Shown here: piece by piece, positions 13,862-23,005 of the stretch
How positions within the stretch are numbered: the stretch's first letter is position 1
Layout of the letters: each line of letters begins with the position of its first letter
Origin: Rhodocyclaceae bacterium
Lineage (GTDB): Bacteria; Pseudomonadota; Gammaproteobacteria; Burkholderiales; Rhodocyclaceae
Assembly: GCA_030652245.1 (NCBI GenBank)
Contig: JAUSBB010000019.1
Location: 1 to 34,155 of the forward strand
DNA length: 34,155 nucleotides
Reading direction: 5' to 3'
Notes under the pieces: model-generated
What the model was told of the DNA's origin: nothing
The model's database searches: none
What the model saw: only the letters and a program-made list of their open reading frames with translations
Program-made: the position numbers and the translations under genes

Positions 13862-15844
13862 CTACTGAACGGTCGCCACGCAGTTCCGGCCCCGCTGTTT
13901 TGCCTGGTAAGCGCCCTCATCGGCGCGCTTGATCAGGGCGTCGATATCCGGGGTATCCATGCCGCGCGCCGCGACACCGACGCTGATGCTGCATTTCATG
14001 TCCAGCGCGCCCGTCGTCAGCTTGACATCGGCAACGGCTTTTCTCACGCGTTCGCCGCACAGCAGCGCGGCGGCGAGATCGGTTTCCGGGCAGATGACGA
14101 TGAACTCATCCCCGCCGGTGCGGCAAATCACGTCCTCCACGCGCAGCCCGGACTTGATCGCCTGGGCGGTTTGCCTGAGCACCGCATCGCCAACATCGTG
14201 GCCATGCGTGTCATTGATCGCCTTGAAGTTATCGACGTCGATCATCAGGCAAGCCAGCGGCCGCTTGCTGCGGTTGGCGTGCTGCCATTCCTGCTGGAAG
14301 CGTTCGATGGCGTAGCGGCGGTTCGGCAAGCCGGTCAGCACGTCGGTGAGCGCGGCCTCCTGCAAACGGCTATTGGTGACCGCCAGCTCGGCGGCGAAAC
14401 GGCGAATTTCCTCGCGGTCGCGCTCGATTTCCTGTTGCAGCGTCATCACGCGCTGGCCGGCGCGCAGGCGCGCGCCCAGCACCCGGGCCTTCGGCGGCTT
14501 GCTCATGAAATCGTCCGCGCCGGCATCGAACACCTCGATCAGTTTTTCCTCGGTGTCTTGCGCCGTCAGGATGAGAATGTAGATGGCGCGGCCCAGCTTG
14601 GTCTGACGCAGCGCGCGCGTCAGTTCGACGCCATCCATGCCGGGCATGACGCACTCGGCGATCAGGATATGCGGCTGAACTTCGAGCGCCGTGTCGAAAC
14701 CTTTCTGGCCGCTCTCCGCCTCGGACACCAGATAGCCGGCGGCGGCGAGGAGGGTGGCGAGCTGCTCACGAATACTTGGGTCGGCGTCAACCACCAGCAC
14801 GCGCAGATTGCCATCGACGGCCAGGGCGCTCGGCATGCCGGCGGGCGACAGCTCGGGCGCCGTCGGCGCTCCCGACAAATCGTCAAACGGTGGCATGTCG
14901 TTGGCATCAACACTCAATTGTGCGGCCCACTCCCGCCAGTCGCGCACCACGCGGTCGCACAGCTCGGTCAGCGCCTCGCTTTTCAGAGCGAGCTTGCTGC
15001 CCACCAGGAACAGCTTGAGCATCAGGCCGCGCCGCGCCGCCTCGGGGGCCAGGCAAACATCGGCGATCAGTCGCGCCAGGGTCAGCGTCCAGGTCAGGCG
15101 ATAGCTACGCGAATCGGGCGGGAAATTGGCGCCCTCCGGCGCTTCGTGCGCAAACACCGGATCGACAAACATGCGCGGCAGGCCCCAGTCCTGCAAGATC
15201 GCCGCCGTCAATTCGGCATGCGTCATGGCGAAGGCGTTTTGTTCGAGGACGCAAAGCGAAACCGCGTGATCGTCCCTGGCCTGACCGAGCAGACGCGAGT
15301 ATTCCGCGGGGAACACAGTGGCCAACGACAGTTCGCCAATGCGGCAGAGCAGGCCGACGCTGAAGGCTTCCTCGGGCGGCGCGGCGCGCACTTGGGCGGC
15401 GACCGCCTGCGCGGCCACGGCGCAGGCCAGTGAGTGCGACCAGAAACGACCGTAGTTGAAATTGGCGCACAGCCCGCTGCGATGGCCGTTCAGGAGCGAA
15501 AAGCTCAGCGCCAGATAGCGCACCGTCGGCGTGCCCAACAGGATCAGCGCATCCTGCACGGCCGCGACCGGGCGTTCCGCGCCGACCTCGGGCGCATTCG
15601 CCGCCTTGATCAACCGACCGACCAGCGCCGGATCGGTTTGCACCGCGCGCACCAGTTCGGCAATGGAGACATCATCCTTCTGCGTCAGCCGCATGACCGC
15701 CAAAGCCGCCCCCTTGGGCGATGGCAACTCGCCCATCGCCTTGAGTTCCTGCAAACGGTCAAACCGGAAATGCCTGACGTTGTCGGCCAACAACTCGCTC
15801 ATGAGGGTATTTGCCAGCCTTGCAAAAGGTTTCTGCCCGGCCAC
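13862..15844 (-). CDS. HDOD - receiver - GGDEF protein (probable diguanylate cyclase)
   Basis: The 660-residue protein has an HDOD domain (about 35-245; LPSPKGAALAVMRLTQ, VQTDPALVGRLIKAAN), a helical region, a receiver domain (about 345-465), a short coiled coil and a GGDEF domain (about 500-660). The GGDEF active site is intact (CRTGGDEFIVI), and an RVED inhibitory I-site lies five residues before it. The enzyme should make cyclic-di-GMP. The receiver is altered: the phospho-acceptor position is Glu (LIAECVMPGMDG instead of D-x-x-M-P) and the acidic pair is Asp-Ala (VVDADPS), while Lys (MSKPP) and Thr (LTAQD) remain. The ORF start at 15844 is GTG; an ATG at 15802 is an alternative, and neither has a strong ribosome site. 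It lies 215 bp upstream of flhD on the same strand. Confidence 0.9.
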   Translation of the reverse strand: MAGQKPFARLANTLMSELLADNVRHFRFDRLQELKAMGELPSPKGAALAVMRLTQKDDVSIAELVRAVQTDPALVGRLIKAANAPEVGAERPVAAVQDALILLGTPTVRYLALSFSLLNGHRSGLCANFNYGRFWSHSLACAVAAQAVAAQVRAAPPEEAFSVGLLCRIGELSLATVFPAEYSRLLGQARDDHAVSLCVLEQNAFAMTHAELTAAILQDWGLPRMFVDPVFAHEAPEGANFPPDSRSYRLTWTLTLARLIADVCLAPEAARRGLMLKLFLVGSKLALKSEALTELCDRVVRDWREWAAQLSVDANDMPPFDDLSGAPTAPELSPAGMPSALAVDGNLRVLVVDADPSIREQLATLLAAAGYLVSEAESGQKGFDTALEVQPHILIAECVMPGMDGVELTRALRQTKLGRAIYILILTAQDTEEKLIEVFDAGADDFMSKPPKARVLGARLRAGQRVMTLQQEIERDREEIRRFAAELAVTNSRLQEAALTDVLTGLPNRRYAIERFQQEWQHANRSKRPLACLMIDVDNFKAINDTHGHDVGDAVLRQTAQAIKSGLRVEDVICRTGGDEFIVICPETDLAAALLCGERVRKAVADVKLTTGALDMKCSISVGVAARGMDTPDIDALIKRADEGAYQAKQRGRNCVATVQ

Positions 15845-15931
15845 GCTGATCGGTGGCGCCTGCTTCGATAAAGGTTTATACCACCGCCGCGAGGCTTTGT
15901 ATTGCGGACTGGCGCGCTAGAATTTCGCTTC

Positions 15932-16486
15932 ATGGAACCCGCCATCAACTATTGCTGCACCTGCGCCGCACCGGTGAGTTTGCGCGTGCCGCTGGGCGAC
16001 AGCCTGCCCCGCCATGTTTGCGACGCCTGCGGCGCCATCCATTACCGCAACCCGCGCCTGGTGGTGGGTACTTTGCCCATTTGGGAAGAGCGCATTCTGT
16101 TATGCCGCCGCGCCATCGAACCGCGCCACGGCTGCTGGACGCTGCCCGCCGGCTTCATGGAAAACCAGGAAACCATCGCGGAAGCCGCTGCGCGCGAGAC
16201 CCGCGAGGAAGCCTGTGCCCACATCGAACTGGATGACCTGTACACGATGATTTCCGTGCCGCACATCAATCAGGTGCATGTCATTTATCGCGCTCGCTTG
16301 CTCAAGGCCGAGTTCGCGCCGGGCGCGGAAAGTCTTGAAGTGGCCCTGTTCGACGAGGCCAGCATTCCCTGGGATGAGATTGCCTTTCGCACCATCGCCA
16401 TGACCCTGCGGCATTTCTTCGCCGACCGCGCGGCGGGCCGCTTCGGCTTGCATGTCGAGTCCATCGCCGAACCCCGGCCGCGCTGA
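15932..16486 (+). CDS. Zinc-ribbon Nudix hydrolase
   Basis: The ATG at 15932 (MEPAINYCCTC) gives 184 residues; the TTG at 15902 in the ORF track adds unlikely residues. An N-terminal zinc ribbon is visible (CTCAAP and CDACGAIHYRNPR). The Nudix box follows: GFMENQETIAEAAARETREEA, with all acidic metal ligands; the late Gly of the consensus is Cys here, a change common in this subfamily. These enzymes split nucleoside diphosphates linked to another group, for example NADH or ADP-ribose, but the substrate of this subgroup is uncertain. It is divergent from the GGDEF gene and convergent with the TonB-like gene, whose stop is adjacent. Confidence 0.88.
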   Translation: MEPAINYCCTCAAPVSLRVPLGDSLPRHVCDACGAIHYRNPRLVVGTLPIWEERILLCRRAIEPRHGCWTLPAGFMENQETIAEAAARETREEACAHIELDDLYTMISVPHINQVHVIYRARLLKAEFAPGAESLEVALFDEASIPWDEIAFRTIAMTLRHFFADRAAGRFGLHVESIAEPRPR

Positions 16487-17347
16487 TTATTTTTCCGTCT
16501 CGAACACCACCGGCAACAACACCACGAAGTTCCGCCCCTGCAAAGATTCCGGCAGCGCGGCGCGCGTGACCGCCTGACGCAGCATCTCCAGCGCGGCCGC
16601 GTCGAGCACCGCATGACCGCTGGAACGATTCAGATCGACACGGCGGGCCGGCACACCCGTCTCCACCGTGACACGCACTTCGGCCGTGCCAGCCAACCCC
16701 GCCCGCTCCGCCGCGTCCGGATAACGGCGAAAGCGGCGCGCCTCGACCGCCAGCGCCAGGCGAAACTGCCGCAGGCCGGCGGCATGGGCGCCACGTTCAT
16801 TTATCTCCTGCGCCAGGGCTGCCGTGGCCGGGCCCGCCATGTGACGCGGCACGACTTCGCCACCCGCCCCACTGGCTATCGGTGCCTGGGCCTGCTCCGG
16901 CAGGACCGGCATATCAAAAGTCGGCGCTGGCGGGACGGCGTTAGCCGGACCGCCGCGTAAATCGGGGACGGCGTTAGCCGGGAATACCGCTCCCCTCTCC
17001 CCCGGCCCCTCTCCCGCAAGGGGAGAGGGGAGTCGAAGCCCCTCCCCCCGCGCGGGGGAGGGGTTGGGGAGAGGGGGAAATGCGGCAGTCGGCGCACGCT
17101 GCAACACCGGATCGGGCGCGTCGACCGTTGACGGCGCGGGCAGCAACCTGCCCTGCAAAACGCTTGCCGGCGGGACGCTTTGCTCCATTGCACTAAACTG
17201 TGGCAGCAGCCCCAGCAACAGCAGCGCGTGGAACAGCAGCGACAAAACGGCGGGACGGAGCGGAAATCCCCGCAATTCCCAGGCCTGTTCCGGCCGCCGA
17301 GACGAACTTTCCATTGTCACAATACTCTGATAGGTTTTGGGTTCCAT
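16487..17347 (-). CDS. TonB-like energy transducer with repeat-filled linker
   Basis: The protein has a single N-terminal membrane helix (PAVLSLLFHALLLLGLL), a long Pro/Ala-rich periplasmic linker and a C-terminal TonB domain (about the last 90 residues; RRFRRYPDAAERAGLAGTAEVRV, ending in LLPVVFETEK). TonB proteins pass energy from ExbBD to outer-membrane receptors. No exbBD is next to it. Starts at 17347 and 17314 (MESSSRR) are both possible; the TTG at 17359 is unlikely. The linker is odd: residues reading NPSPARGEG and SPLAGEGPGERG are the translation of a palindromic GAGAGGGG-type repeat, followed by [10 protein letters not shown], the translation of the dispersed 24-bp repeat. Both insertions keep the frame, so the gene is probably still functional. 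Confidence 0.85.
   Translation of the reverse strand: MEPKTYQSIVTMESSSRRPEQAWELRGFPLRPAVLSLLFHALLLLGLLPQFSAMEQSVPPASVLQGRLLPAPSTVDAPDPVLQRAPTAAFPPLPNPSPARGEGLRLPSPLAGEGPGERGAVFPANAVPDLRGGPANAVPPAPTFDMPVLPEQAQAPIASGAGGEVVPRHMAGPATAALAQEINERGAHAAGLRQFRLALAVEARRFRRYPDAAERAGLAGTAEVRVTVETGVPARRVDLNRSSGHAVLDAAALEMLRQAVTRAALPESLQGRNFVVLLPVVFETEK
16916..16981 (+). repeat. Dispersed repeat, copy 4, extended form with second half (inside TonB-like gene)
   Basis: A perfect consensus copy (16916-16940) continues as TTAGCCGGACCGCCG and then a second partial unit, GGGGACGGCGTTAGCCGG (16964-16981). Both units end in the small hairpin CGGC-GTTA-GCCG. The frame of the host gene is kept; on the minus strand it reads [10 protein letters not shown]. 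Confidence 0.85.
16991..17077. repeat. GAGAGGGG-type palindromic repeat inside TonB-like gene
   Basis: Two perfect stems stand side by side: CCCCTCTCCC/GGGAGAGGGG (17006-17015, 17021-17030) and CCCCTCCCCC/GGGGGAGGGG (17039-17048, 17054-17063), flanked by further CCCTCTCC and GGGGAGAGGG tracts. This pattern is a well-known intergenic repeat of many proteobacteria. Here it is inside a coding region and in frame. Confidence 0.85.
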
Positions 17348-17358
17348 TGTAAAGGCCA

Positions 17359-17934
17359 ATGAACACCTACCCCCTGATCCTCACGCTTGACCCGCATGGC
17401 GTGCCGCACCGCTGGGTGACGTGGCAGCACGCCTGCTGTTATTACGCCAAGGATCTGGTGGCTTGGGCGGCGGGGGATCACAGCTTCACCATTCACGGCG
17501 GTCTCAGCCGGCTGACCGGGCAGCAATCAGAAATCTGCACGAACAGCATCATCGCCATCAAGGGCCGCGCGCTGGCCGGGCGTCAATTCACCCAGGTACC
17601 GCCACTCGACAACTGCGAGCTGTTCCATCGCGACCGCCACATCTGTGCCTATTGCGGCGACAGCCTGACCAGCGCACGCCTGACACGCGATCATGTGGCA
17701 CCGGTTTCGCAAGGCGGGCGCGACACCTGGATGAACGTGGTCACTGCCTGCCGGCCCTGCAACCAGCGGAAAAGCGACCGCACCCCCGAACAGGCCGGCA
17801 TGCAACTCATGTATGCACCCTATGTGCCCAACAAGGCGGAATACCTGATTCTCTGCAACCGCAACATCCTGGCCGACCAGATGGACTTCCTGGCGCGCCA
17901 TGTGCCCAGCGCAAGTCGAATCCGGCAGGCATAA
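17359..17934 (+). CDS. HNH-fold protein (HNH_5-like)
   Basis: The 191-residue protein has an HNH core at about 96-140: CAYCG, LTRDHVAPVSQGG (the His-containing strand), then NVVTACRPCNQRKSDRTPEQAG with the second Cys pair. The Asp-His of RDH and the Asn of MNVV complete the motif. Two C-x2-C pairs would hold a structural zinc. Such stand-alone HNH proteins with a long N-terminal domain are common chromosomal genes in proteobacteria, with no firmly known role. I see no restriction, toxin or phage gene nearby, so a defence role is not supported. The start is an ATG 12 bases from the divergent TonB-like start, with a weak AAAGG in front. Its stop is part of a palindrome (next entry). Confidence 0.85.
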   Translation: MNTYPLILTLDPHGVPHRWVTWQHACCYYAKDLVAWAAGDHSFTIHGGLSRLTGQQSEICTNSIIAIKGRALAGRQFTQVPPLDNCELFHRDRHICAYCGDSLTSARLTRDHVAPVSQGGRDTWMNVVTACRPCNQRKSDRTPEQAGMQLMYAPYVPNKAEYLILCNRNILADQMDFLARHVPSASRIRQA

Positions 17935-17944
17935 GAGTCTCTTA
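17932..17944. promoter_or_regulatory. Palindrome TAAGAGTCTCTTA overlapping the HNH stop
   Basis: This 13-bp perfect palindrome with a central T includes the TAA of the HNH gene and ends in CTTAAT. It lies 50-60 bp upstream of the mini-ORF/cytochrome b561/two-component operon. CTTAAT is the half-site of PmrA/QseB-type regulators in other proteobacteria, so it may be an operator for the OmpR-family regulator encoded downstream. This is weak evidence. Confidence 0.3.
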
Positions 17945-17962
17945 ATCTTCGGCGCGCAACAT

Positions 17963-17989
17963 GGCTCCTGTCGAATACTGACAGGAGCC
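17963..17989 (+). promoter_or_regulatory. Perfect hairpin covering the ribosome binding site of the mini-ORF
   Basis: GGCTCCTGTC (17963-17972) and GACAGGAGCC (17980-17989) form a perfect 10-bp stem with the 7-nt loop GAATACT. The right arm contains the AGGAG that serves the ATG at 17994, and the left arm CTCCTG is its anti-sequence. In RNA the ribosome binding site would be fully paired. As DNA it could instead be a repressor operator. Confidence 0.6.
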
Positions 17990-17993
17990 CAAA

Positions 17994-18119
17994 ATGAATT
18001 TCAGGATTTTCGCCGTCGTCGCTCTGGCTACCGCCTGCCACACCGCCGCGGCAAGCGGCAACTATGCGGAACGCGGCCTCAAGCTGCCCGGCGGCTGGCG
18101 TCGCGCCAAGCAGCGCTGA
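17994..18119 (+). CDS. 41-residue exported mini-protein
   Basis: This short frame is missing from the ORF track because of its size. It has an ATG 6 bases after AGGAG. It encodes a typical signal peptide (MNFRIFAVVALATACHTAAA) followed by a mature part of about 20 residues ending in KLPGGWRRAKQR. A Cys at residue 15 (LATAC) could be a weak lipobox, but cleavage after AAA seems more likely. Its TGA is 10 bases before the cytochrome b561 start, so it is the first gene of that operon. I do not recognise a family. It could be a small partner of the cytochrome, a leader peptide, or the remnant of a periplasmic cytochrome c gene; there is no CxxCH. Confidence 0.6.
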   Translation: MNFRIFAVVALATACHTAAASGNYAERGLKLPGGWRRAKQR

Positions 18120-18129
18120 AGGAGAGATC

Positions 18130-18870
18130 ATGGACAAGCGCATCCTCGTCTGGGACTTCCCCACCCGCATCTTCCACTGGACGCTGGCGCTGAGCTTTGC
18201 CGGTGCTTACCTGACCGCCGAAGCGGAGCGCTGGCGCGATATCCACGTGATCTGCGGCTATCTCATGCTGGGCATGATCGGCTTCCGCCTCGTCTGGGGC
18301 CTGGTTGGCAGCCGCCACGCGCGGTTTGCCGATTTCGTGCGCGGCCCGGCGGCGGTGCTGCGCTACCTGCGCTCCTTGCTTTCGCGCAGTCCCGAGCGCC
18401 ACGTCGGCCACAACCCCGCCGGCGCCATCGCCGTCGTCCTGCTGCTCGCCCTCGGCCTCGGCTCGGGCATCAGCGGCTGGATGATGTTCAACGAAAGCGG
18501 CGGCGCCCAGTTGGCTGATGTACTGGAAGATCTGCACGAAACTCTGGGTAATGCCATGCTCGCCGTGGTCGCCATCCATGTCCTTGGCGTCATCGTCGCC
18601 AGCCGCCTGCACCGCGAGAATCTGATCGCGGCCATGGTCACCGGTTACAAGAACGGCCCGGAAAACGAAGGCATTCACCATCGTCACGGCATCATCGCGG
18701 TTATCCTGATCGCCGCCCTCGTCGCCTTCGGCTGGAGCCTGACGCAGGGCAAACTACCGGCGCTCTACGACCCGGGCGGGGCGACAATGGAAAAACTGCA
18801 AAAGGAAGCCGGGCACCATGACCACAATGACCGCAGCCGCCGCAAAGGAAAGAATCCGCATGACGACTGA
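18130..18870 (+). CDS. Cytochrome b561-type membrane protein
   Basis: I start at the ATG at 18130, behind AAGGAGAG; the longer frame in the ORF track begins inside the mini-ORF. The 246-residue protein has four or five membrane helices with the haem-ligand histidines of the bacterial cytochrome b561/Ni-Fe-hydrogenase type: RIFHWTLA, RWRDIHVICGY, GHNPAGA and AIHVLGV. It should carry b-type haems in the inner membrane and shuttle electrons between quinones and a periplasmic cytochrome or similar partner. The C-terminal tail is odd, charged and His-rich (GHHDHNDRSRRKGKNPHDD), and could bind metal. It is followed after 3 bp by a two-component system, so redox or metal stress regulation is plausible but not shown. 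Confidence 0.88.
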   Translation: MDKRILVWDFPTRIFHWTLALSFAGAYLTAEAERWRDIHVICGYLMLGMIGFRLVWGLVGSRHARFADFVRGPAAVLRYLRSLLSRSPERHVGHNPAGAIAVVLLLALGLGSGISGWMMFNESGGAQLADVLEDLHETLGNAMLAVVAIHVLGVIVASRLHRENLIAAMVTGYKNGPENEGIHHRHGIIAVILIAALVAFGWSLTQGKLPALYDPGGATMEKLQKEAGHHDHNDRSRRKGKNPHDD

Positions 18871-18873
18871 ATC

Positions 18874-19533
18874 ATGCGCGTCCTGATCGTCGAAGACGAC
18901 CGTCTGCTCGGTGCAGGCATCCTCGCCGGTGCGAAGCAGGCGGGCATTCAGGCCGACTGGGTCGAGGACGGCGCGGCGGCGTTGGCCGCGCTCCGCTCCG
19001 AGCCCTTTTCCGCGGTGGTGCTCGATATCGGCCTGCCGCGCCTGTCGGGACTCGATGTGCTGCGCGAACTGCGTGCGTCCCGCAATGCCATTCCCGTGCT
19101 GATCCTCACCGCCCGCGACACCTCGCGGGACGTGATCGCCGGACTCGACGCGGGGGCGGACGACTATATGGTCAAACCCTTCGACCTCGGCGAGCTCGCG
19201 GCCCGGCTGCGCGCGCTGGTGCGGCGTGCCGCCGGCAGTACCGCGCCACTGCTCGAGCACGGCAACCTGCAGCTTGATCCGGCGGCGCGCCAGATCATCT
19301 GGCAGGGCAAACCGGTCGATCTCGCGCCGCGCGAGTTCGCCCTGCTGCACGAACTGCTGCTCAACGCCGGCCGCGTGCTGACCCGCGCCCAGATCGAGGC
19401 CAAGCTCTACCCCTGGGGCGAGGAAGTCGAGTCGAACGCGCTGGAAGTGCATATCCATCATCTGCGCAAGAAGCTCGCGCCGGAACTGATCCGTACCGTG
19501 CGCGGCGTCGGCTACATGGTGCCGCGTGAATAG
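18874..19533 (+). CDS. OmpR-family response regulator (QseB/PmrA type)
   Basis: The 219-residue protein has a receiver domain (1-115) with acidic residues in VLIVEDDRLL, phospho-acceptor Asp51 in VVLDIGLPRLSG, Thr in ILTARD and Lys in YMVKPFD. A winged-helix DNA-binding domain (about 125-219) follows, with LAPREFALLHELLLNAGRVLTR and the ending RTVRGVGYMVPRE. The LPRLSG and PFDLGELAARLRAL wording is typical of the QseB/PmrA/TctD group. It starts 3 bp after the cytochrome gene and overlaps the sensor kinase by 8 bases. It probably controls its own operon, possibly through the palindrome at 17932. Confidence 0.93.
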   Translation: MRVLIVEDDRLLGAGILAGAKQAGIQADWVEDGAAALAALRSEPFSAVVLDIGLPRLSGLDVLRELRASRNAIPVLILTARDTSRDVIAGLDAGADDYMVKPFDLGELAARLRALVRRAAGSTAPLLEHGNLQLDPAARQIIWQGKPVDLAPREFALLHELLLNAGRVLTRAQIEAKLYPWGEEVESNALEVHIHHLRKKLAPELIRTVRGVGYMVPRE

Positions 19534-20860
19534 CCTCCGGGCGCGGCTGATCGTTGGCGTGGTCGGCCTCGTGACGGTCATCTGGCTCGGCGTGACGCTG
19601 GCCGCATGGATCGAGACCCGCCACGAAACCGAGGAAATTCTCGACGCCCACCTGGCGCAGGCGGCCGCGCTGCTGACCGCCTTCGTTGGTCACGAACCCG
19701 ATGAACTCGACGAGCACCTGCCGACCAACCGCTACCTGCACAAGGTGACCTTCCAGGTCTGGGACGGCGGACGCAGCTTGCTCGTCCATTCCGCCAACGC
19801 GCCCGATCATCGGCTGTCCGCCAGCGACCAGGGCTTCTCCGACGCCAGGTTCGACGGCCACCGCTGGCGCGTTTTCAGCCAGTGGAGCGGCGATGGCCGC
19901 TATCTCGTCCAGGTTGGCGAAACCTTCGATACGCGGGACGACATTTCGCGCGAACTCGCCGGCCACTTGCTGGCGCCGCTCGGCGTCGCCCTGCCGCTGC
20001 TGGCGCTGGCGCTGGCGCTGCTGATCGGCCGCGGACTGCGGCCACTGACTACATTGGCCGAGGACATTGGCCGCCGCGATGCCAACCGTCTCGACCAGGT
20101 CGATACGGCGCGCGCGCCGCGCGAACTCAAGCCCGTGCTCGACCGGCTCAACCAGCTTTTCGCGCGCCTGAGCCGTTCGATCGAGCTGGAACGCCGCTTC
20201 ACCGCCGACGCCGCCCACGAACTGCGCACGCCGTTGGCGGCGATGCGCACCCATGCCCAGGTGGCCCAGGGCGCGACCGCGGCCGACGAACGCGACGCCG
20301 CCCTCGCCCACGTCATCGAGGCGACCGACCGCGCCACCCGCCTCGTCGAACAATTGCTGACACTGGCGCGTCTCGAAGCCCCCTCGGCCAGCCAGGCTTT
20401 TGTCGCCTGCGACCTGCGCCAGATCGCGGTCACTACCCTGGCCGCCGCCGCGCCCGCCGCGCTGGCCAAGCAAATCGAAATCGAGCTCACCGATGGCCCC
20501 AGTGTCTCCGTCCCCGGCGACCCGACGCTACTTGGAGTGCTGTTGCGCAACCTTATCGATAACGCCGTGCGTTACAGCCCGCCGCAAGTCGGCGTTGGCG
20601 TGACGGCAGGCCTTGGCGCGGCCGGCGAACCATTCGTCGCAGTCATCGACCAGGGCCCCGGCATTCCGCCAGCAGAGCGCAGCCGCGTGCTCGATCGCTT
20701 CCACCGCATCGCCGGCAATGCCGAATCCGGCTCGGGCCTCGGTCTGTCCATCGCTGCGCGCATCGTCGAGTTGCACGGCGCGCGCCTCGAGCTCGACAGC
20801 GGCCCCGATGGCAAAGGCCTTTGCGCGCGCGTGGTGTTTTCGCCGCGTGCTTCCAGCTAA
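19526..20860 (+). CDS. Sensor histidine kinase (QseC type)
   Basis: The 444-residue kinase starts with GTG, overlapping the regulator by 8 bases. It has a first membrane helix (about 7-28), a periplasmic domain of about 115 residues, a second helix (about 147-168), a HAMP linker and the dimerisation helix with the phosphorylated His231 in TADAAHELRTPLAAM. The ATPase has LRNLIDNAVRYSP (N box), DQGPGIP (G1) and GSGLGLSIAARIVELHG (G2). All residues needed for activity are present. The ATPase segment QVGVGVTAG is encoded by bases that resemble a decayed copy of the dispersed repeat (20586-20609). The signal sensed by the periplasmic domain is unknown; linkage to cytochrome b561 hints at redox or metal. 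Confidence 0.93.
   Translation: MNSLRARLIVGVVGLVTVIWLGVTLAAWIETRHETEEILDAHLAQAAALLTAFVGHEPDELDEHLPTNRYLHKVTFQVWDGGRSLLVHSANAPDHRLSASDQGFSDARFDGHRWRVFSQWSGDGRYLVQVGETFDTRDDISRELAGHLLAPLGVALPLLALALALLIGRGLRPLTTLAEDIGRRDANRLDQVDTARAPRELKPVLDRLNQLFARLSRSIELERRFTADAAHELRTPLAAMRTHAQVAQGATAADERDAALAHVIEATDRATRLVEQLLTLARLEAPSASQAFVACDLRQIAVTTLAAAAPAALAKQIEIELTDGPSVSVPGDPTLLGVLLRNLIDNAVRYSPPQVGVGVTAGLGAAGEPFVAVIDQGPGIPPAERSRVLDRFHRIAGNAESGSGLGLSIAARIVELHGARLELDSGPDGKGLCARVVFSPRASS
20586..20609 (+). repeat. Possible decayed copy of the dispersed repeat in the sensor kinase
   Basis: AAGTCGGCGTTGGCG followed by TGACGGCAG matches the consensus at about 21 of 24 positions and is in the same frame as the KVGAGGTA copies (reads QVGVGVTA). 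It lies between two conserved ATPase motifs where a surface loop is expected. Chance is possible. Confidence 0.35.
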
Positions 20861-20869
20861 GATGCCGGG

Positions 20870-22960
<2,091 letters not shown>

Positions 22961-22963
22961 AAG

Positions 22964-22988
22964 AAAAATGCCCCGCCGGGGCATTTTT
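22964..22988. terminator. Bidirectional terminator between ygiQ and dsrC
   Basis: AAAAATGCCCCG and CGGGGCATTTTT form a perfect hairpin with A-run and T-run on the two sides, so it can stop ygiQ transcripts on the plus strand and dsrC transcripts on the minus strand. Confidence 0.92.
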
Positions 22989-23005
22989 CATCAAGCGGTA
23001 AAGGC

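Noticed and set aside
14171-15433. Long plus-strand ORF opposite the GGDEF gene (420 codons)
   Set aside because: It is the antisense shadow of a gene with clear HDOD, receiver and GGDEF motifs; the translation is Arg/Gln/His-rich with no family features.
16157-16230. Nudix box with a non-consensus residue at the late Gly
   Set aside because: All acidic and Arg positions needed for catalysis are present, and Ala/Cys-Ala after REEA is common in this zinc-ribbon subfamily.
17359-17934. HNH gene as part of a defence or restriction system
   Set aside because: No methyltransferase, helicase, toxin or phage gene is nearby, and this HNH type is a common chromosomal gene in proteobacteria.
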